Shown piece after piece: positions 61,574 to 64,000 of a DNA stretch of 64,000 bases. Each line of letters starts with the position of its first letter. Position 1 is the stretch's first letter. Source of the DNA: Streptomyces yangpuensis (GTDB taxonomy: Bacteria > Actinomycetota > Actinomycetes > Streptomycetales > Streptomycetaceae); assembly GCF_001005295.1 (NCBI RefSeq), contig NZ_LBMK01000003.1:326831-390830 (forward strand), read 5' to 3'. Position numbers and translations under genes: made by a program. Below the pieces are notes generated by a model. The model searched no databases, had not been told where the DNA came from, and saw nothing but the letters and a program-made list of their open reading frames with translations.

Positions 61574-63391
61574 ATGCATCGGTACAGGTCCCACACCTGC
61601 GGCGAGCTCCGCGCCTCTGACGTCGCCGCCGACGTCCGACTGAGCGGCTGGCTGCACAACCGTCGAGACCTGGGCGGCATCCTCTTCATCGATCTGCGCG
61701 ACCACTACGGCATCACGCAGCTGGTCGCCCGCCCCGGCACCGCCGCGAACGAGGCCCTCAGCAGCGTCTCCAAGGAGACCGTCGTCCGCATCGACGGCAA
61801 GGTCGTCTCCCGCGGCGCGGACAACATCAACCCGGAGCTGCCGACCGGCGAGATCGAGATCGAGGTCTCCGAGGTCGAGGTGCTCGGCGCGGCCGCCCCG
61901 CTGCCCTTCACCATCAACACCGACGACGGCGTGAACGAGGAGCGCCGCCTGGAGTACCGCTTCCTCGACCTGCGCCGTGAGCGCATGCACCGCAACATCA
62001 TGCTGCGCTCGGCGGTCATCGCCTCGATCCGCTCGAAGATGGTGGCGCTCGGCTTCAACGAGATGGCGACCCCGATCCTCACCGCGACCTCCCCCGAGGG
62101 CGCCCGTGACTTCGTGGTGCCGTCCCGCCTGAACCCGGGCAAGTTCTACGCCCTGCCGCAGGCCCCGCAGCAGTTCAAGCAGCTGCTGATGATCTCCGGC
62201 TTCGACCGGTACTTCCAGATCGCGCCCTGCTTCCGCGACGAGGACGCCCGCGCCGACCGCTCGCCGGGCGAGTTCTACCAGCTCGACGTGGAGATGTCCT
62301 TCGTCGAGCAGGAGGACGTCTTCCAGCCGATCGAGCGCCTGATGACCGAGCTGTTCACCGAGTTCGGCGGCGGCCGCGAGGTCACCTCGCCGTTCCCGCG
62401 GATCCCGTTCCGCGAGTCGATGCTGAAGTACGGCAACGACAAGCCCGACCTGCGCGCCAAGCTGGAGCTCGTCGACATCACCGACGTGTTCGAGGCCTCG
62501 GAGTTCAAGGCGTTCGCCGGCAAGCACGTGCGCGCCCTGGCCGTCCCGGACACCGCCGCCCAGCCGCGCAAGTTCTTCGACGGCCTCGGCGACTTCGCCG
62601 TCTCGCTGGGCGCGAAGGGTCTGGCCTGGGTGCGCGTGGGCGAGGACGGTTCGCTGACCGGCCCGATCGCCAAGTTCCTCACCGAGGAGAACGTCAAGGT
62701 CCTCACCGAGCGCCTGGGCCTGGTCCCCGGCCACGCCGTGTTCTTCGGCGCGGGCGAGTTCGACGAGGTCTCCAAGATCATGGGCCCGGTCCGGGTCGAG
62801 GCCGCCAAGCGTGCCGGCCACTTCGAGGAGAACGTCTTCCGCTTCTGCTGGATCGTCGACTTCCCGATGTACGAGAAGGACGAGGAGACCGGCCGGATCG
62901 ACTTCTCCCACAACCCGTTCTCCATGCCGCAGGGCGGCATGAAGGACCTGGAGGAGAAGGACCCGCTCGACATCCTGGCGTGGCAGTACGACATCGTCTG
63001 CAACGGCATCGAGCTGTCCTCCGGCGCCATCCGCAACCACGAGCCCGAGGTCATGCTGAAGGCCTTCGCGATCGCGGGCTACGAGGCCGAGACCGTCGAG
63101 CGCGAGTTCGCGGGCATGCTGCGCGCCTTCCGCCTCGGCGCCCCGCCGCACGGTGGCATCGCCCCGGGCGTGGACCGCATCGTGATGCTGCTGGCCGACG
63201 AGCCGAACATCCGCGAGACCATCGCCTTCCCGCTCAACGGCAACGCGCAGGACCTGATGATGGGCGCGCCGACGGTCCTGGAGGAGGCCCGTCTGCGTGA
63301 ACTGAACATCGCGCTGCGCAAGCCGGTCGAGACGAAGGCGGCCGACGCCAAGCCGGTCGCCGAGTCCGTCCACCCGGACGCGGCGCGCTGA
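61574..63391 (+). CDS. aspS: aspartate--tRNA ligase
   Basis: A 605-residue class II synthetase. The N-terminal OB fold (VRLSGWLHNRRDLGGILFIDLRD) is followed by the catalytic domain with motif 2 FRDEDARADRSPGEFYQ and motif 3 GAPPHGGIAPGVDRIVML, and the bacterial GAD insertion lies between them. It charges tRNA-Asp. Whether it is non-discriminating (also charging tRNA-Asn) cannot be judged here. ATG 61574 fits the conserved MHRYRSHTCGELR start. It is followed by a perfect 17-bp hairpin. Confidence 0.96.
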   Translation: MHRYRSHTCGELRASDVAADVRLSGWLHNRRDLGGILFIDLRDHYGITQLVARPGTAANEALSSVSKETVVRIDGKVVSRGADNINPELPTGEIEIEVSEVEVLGAAAPLPFTINTDDGVNEERRLEYRFLDLRRERMHRNIMLRSAVIASIRSKMVALGFNEMATPILTATSPEGARDFVVPSRLNPGKFYALPQAPQQFKQLLMISGFDRYFQIAPCFRDEDARADRSPGEFYQLDVEMSFVEQEDVFQPIERLMTELFTEFGGGREVTSPFPRIPFRESMLKYGNDKPDLRAKLELVDITDVFEASEFKAFAGKHVRALAVPDTAAQPRKFFDGLGDFAVSLGAKGLAWVRVGEDGSLTGPIAKFLTEENVKVLTERLGLVPGHAVFFGAGEFDEVSKIMGPVRVEAAKRAGHFEENVFRFCWIVDFPMYEKDEETGRIDFSHNPFSMPQGGMKDLEEKDPLDILAWQYDIVCNGIELSSGAIRNHEPEVMLKAFAIAGYEAETVEREFAGMLRAFRLGAPPHGGIAPGVDRIVMLLADEPNIRETIAFPLNGNAQDLMMGAPTVLEEARLRELNIALRKPVETKAADAKPVAESVHPDAAR

Positions 63392-63417
63392 GCGGTGAAC
63401 GGTAGGCGGTAGCCGTA

Positions 63418-63454
63418 CGAAGGGGCCCGGGGTCGACGACCCCGGGCCCCTTCG
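63418..63454 (+). terminator. hairpin downstream of aspS
   Basis: CGAAGGGGCCCGGGGTC (63418-63434) and GACCCCGGGCCCCTTCG (63438-63454) form a perfect 17-bp stem with a 3-nt loop. It also lies past the convergent gene's end, so it may serve both directions. Confidence 0.9.
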
Positions 63455-63467
63455 CGTGCGGGAACTT

Positions 63468-64000
63468 CTAGAACTTCTCCAGGACGCCCTTGAGGAGGGC
63501 CGCGGAGGTCAGTTCGGTGGGGGCGGGCCCGGCGTGGAAGAAGCCGGCGTTCTCGGCGTCCAGCTTGCGCAGGAAGTCGAAGGCCTTGGAGTCGTGGTCT
63601 CCGAAGGCGACGAACTGCCAGTGGATGCCGGGGGCCGCGGCGGCGGCGTCGGTCAGCGCCTGCCGGGCGGGCTGGCGGTTGTCCGGGGCGCCGTCCGTCT
63701 GGAAGACGACCAGGGCCGGGCCCTCGCCGCCGTCCTCGCGGTAGCGGGCGACGACGGCCTCGACGGCCACGTGGTAGCTGGTGCGGCCCATCCGGCCGAG
63801 CTCGGCGTGGCGGCCCTCGACCCAGGAGCCGTAGTGGGTGTCGAGGGACAGGTCGGCGGTGCCGTCCACCTCCGTGGAGAAGAACACGGTGTGCACGGTC
63901 GCCTCGTCGTCGAGGTGAGCGGCGAGGGCGAGGGCGTGGTCGGCGAGGTACTGGGCGCTGCCGTCCTTGTAGAACCCGCGCATCGACCCGGAGCGGTCGA
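63468..64000 (-). CDS. von Willebrand factor A domain protein, C-terminal part; start beyond window
   Basis: The last about 177 residues of a protein cut by the window edge. The minus-strand frame opens at 64000 with DRSGSM, the DxSxS MIDAS metal site of vWA domains, followed by TSYHVAVEAVVARYRE and VVFQTDGAPDNRQPA with the other MIDAS residues. The pattern matches TerF/TerY-like vWA proteins of tellurite-resistance and stress gene clusters. Upstream domains are outside the window. It converges on aspS. Confidence 0.8.
   Translation of the reverse strand, partial: DRSGSMRGFYKDGSAQYLADHALALAAHLDDEATVHTVFFSTEVDGTADLSLDTHYGSWVEGRHAELGRMGRTSYHVAVEAVVARYREDGGEGPALVVFQTDGAPDNRQPARQALTDAAAAAPGIHWQFVAFGDHDSKAFDFLRKLDAENAGFFHAGPAPTELTSAALLKGVLEKF

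Overview
The window looks like chromosomal core DNA from a Streptomyces or close relative. GC is very high, third codon positions are G/C-saturated, and GTG starts and 4-nt ATGA/GTGA overlaps are common. The content fits: branched-chain 2-oxoacid dehydrogenase clusters, PASTA-kinase genes, a proteasome activator, an XRE/DUF397/anti-sigma-like module, F420- and mycothiol-type enzymes, and a SpoIIE-type phosphatase. No IS element, phage, CRISPR array, rRNA or tRNA was seen. A perfect 14-bp parS site at 5078-5091 and a 13/14 match at 10243-10256 suggest an oriC-proximal position. From memory, not computed, the gene order (two bkd-type clusters around kinase, ABC and molybdenum-cofactor genes, with aspS further on) resembles the S. 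coelicolor segment ending at aspS.

Layout. 1-2920: E1alpha (5' truncated by the window edge), E1beta and E2 of one 2-oxoacid dehydrogenase. 2989-8062 (minus): quinone oxidoreductase, then a K+ channel/moeA/mobA overlapping operon, then the proteasome activator bpa. 8152-12437 (minus): PadR, ABC ATPase and FtsX-like permease operon. 12510-17604: a secreted anchored protein, two divergent Ser/Thr kinases and an orphan LuxR-type response regulator. 17913-21551: a second complete E1alpha-E1beta-E2 set. 21669-25348: GNAT, hypothetical, PPOX and DUF1266 genes.

25543-27813: a papain-fold protease with a C-terminal PLL-like propeller, followed 15 nt later by a small protein that resembles chagasin-type inhibitors of papain proteases. 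This pair is the most novel-looking unit here. 27785-35983: DUF418, GntR-MFS, mycothiol-type enzyme, nitrilase, ATP-grasp, DUF4240 and PPOX genes. 36012-39211: a divergent TetR regulator and an ABC-F/virginiamycin B lyase operon. This is a likely streptogramin-resistance island; its ABC-F gene has a TTA codon and no canonical start. 39301-47334: lipoprotein, Uma2, a broken gene, thioredoxin-NHL protein, M18 aminopeptidase, a duplicated zinc-knuckle protein and a long acyl-CoA dehydrogenase.

47402-49238: XRE/DUF397 genes divergent from an anti-sigma-like ATPase gene. 49309-51655: SseB-like, ArsR-type, an I36/SMPI-like secreted inhibitor and a membrane protein. 51747-56750 (minus): a four-gene operon with a WXG-like small protein, a 791-aa partner and two paralogous anchored ectodomain proteins sharing eight cysteines, possibly a secretion-linked module. 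57012-64000: pirin, AI-2E transporter, PAS/GAF/PP2C/ATPase phosphatase, aspS, and a vWA protein cut by the window end. Strong hairpin terminators separate most of these units.
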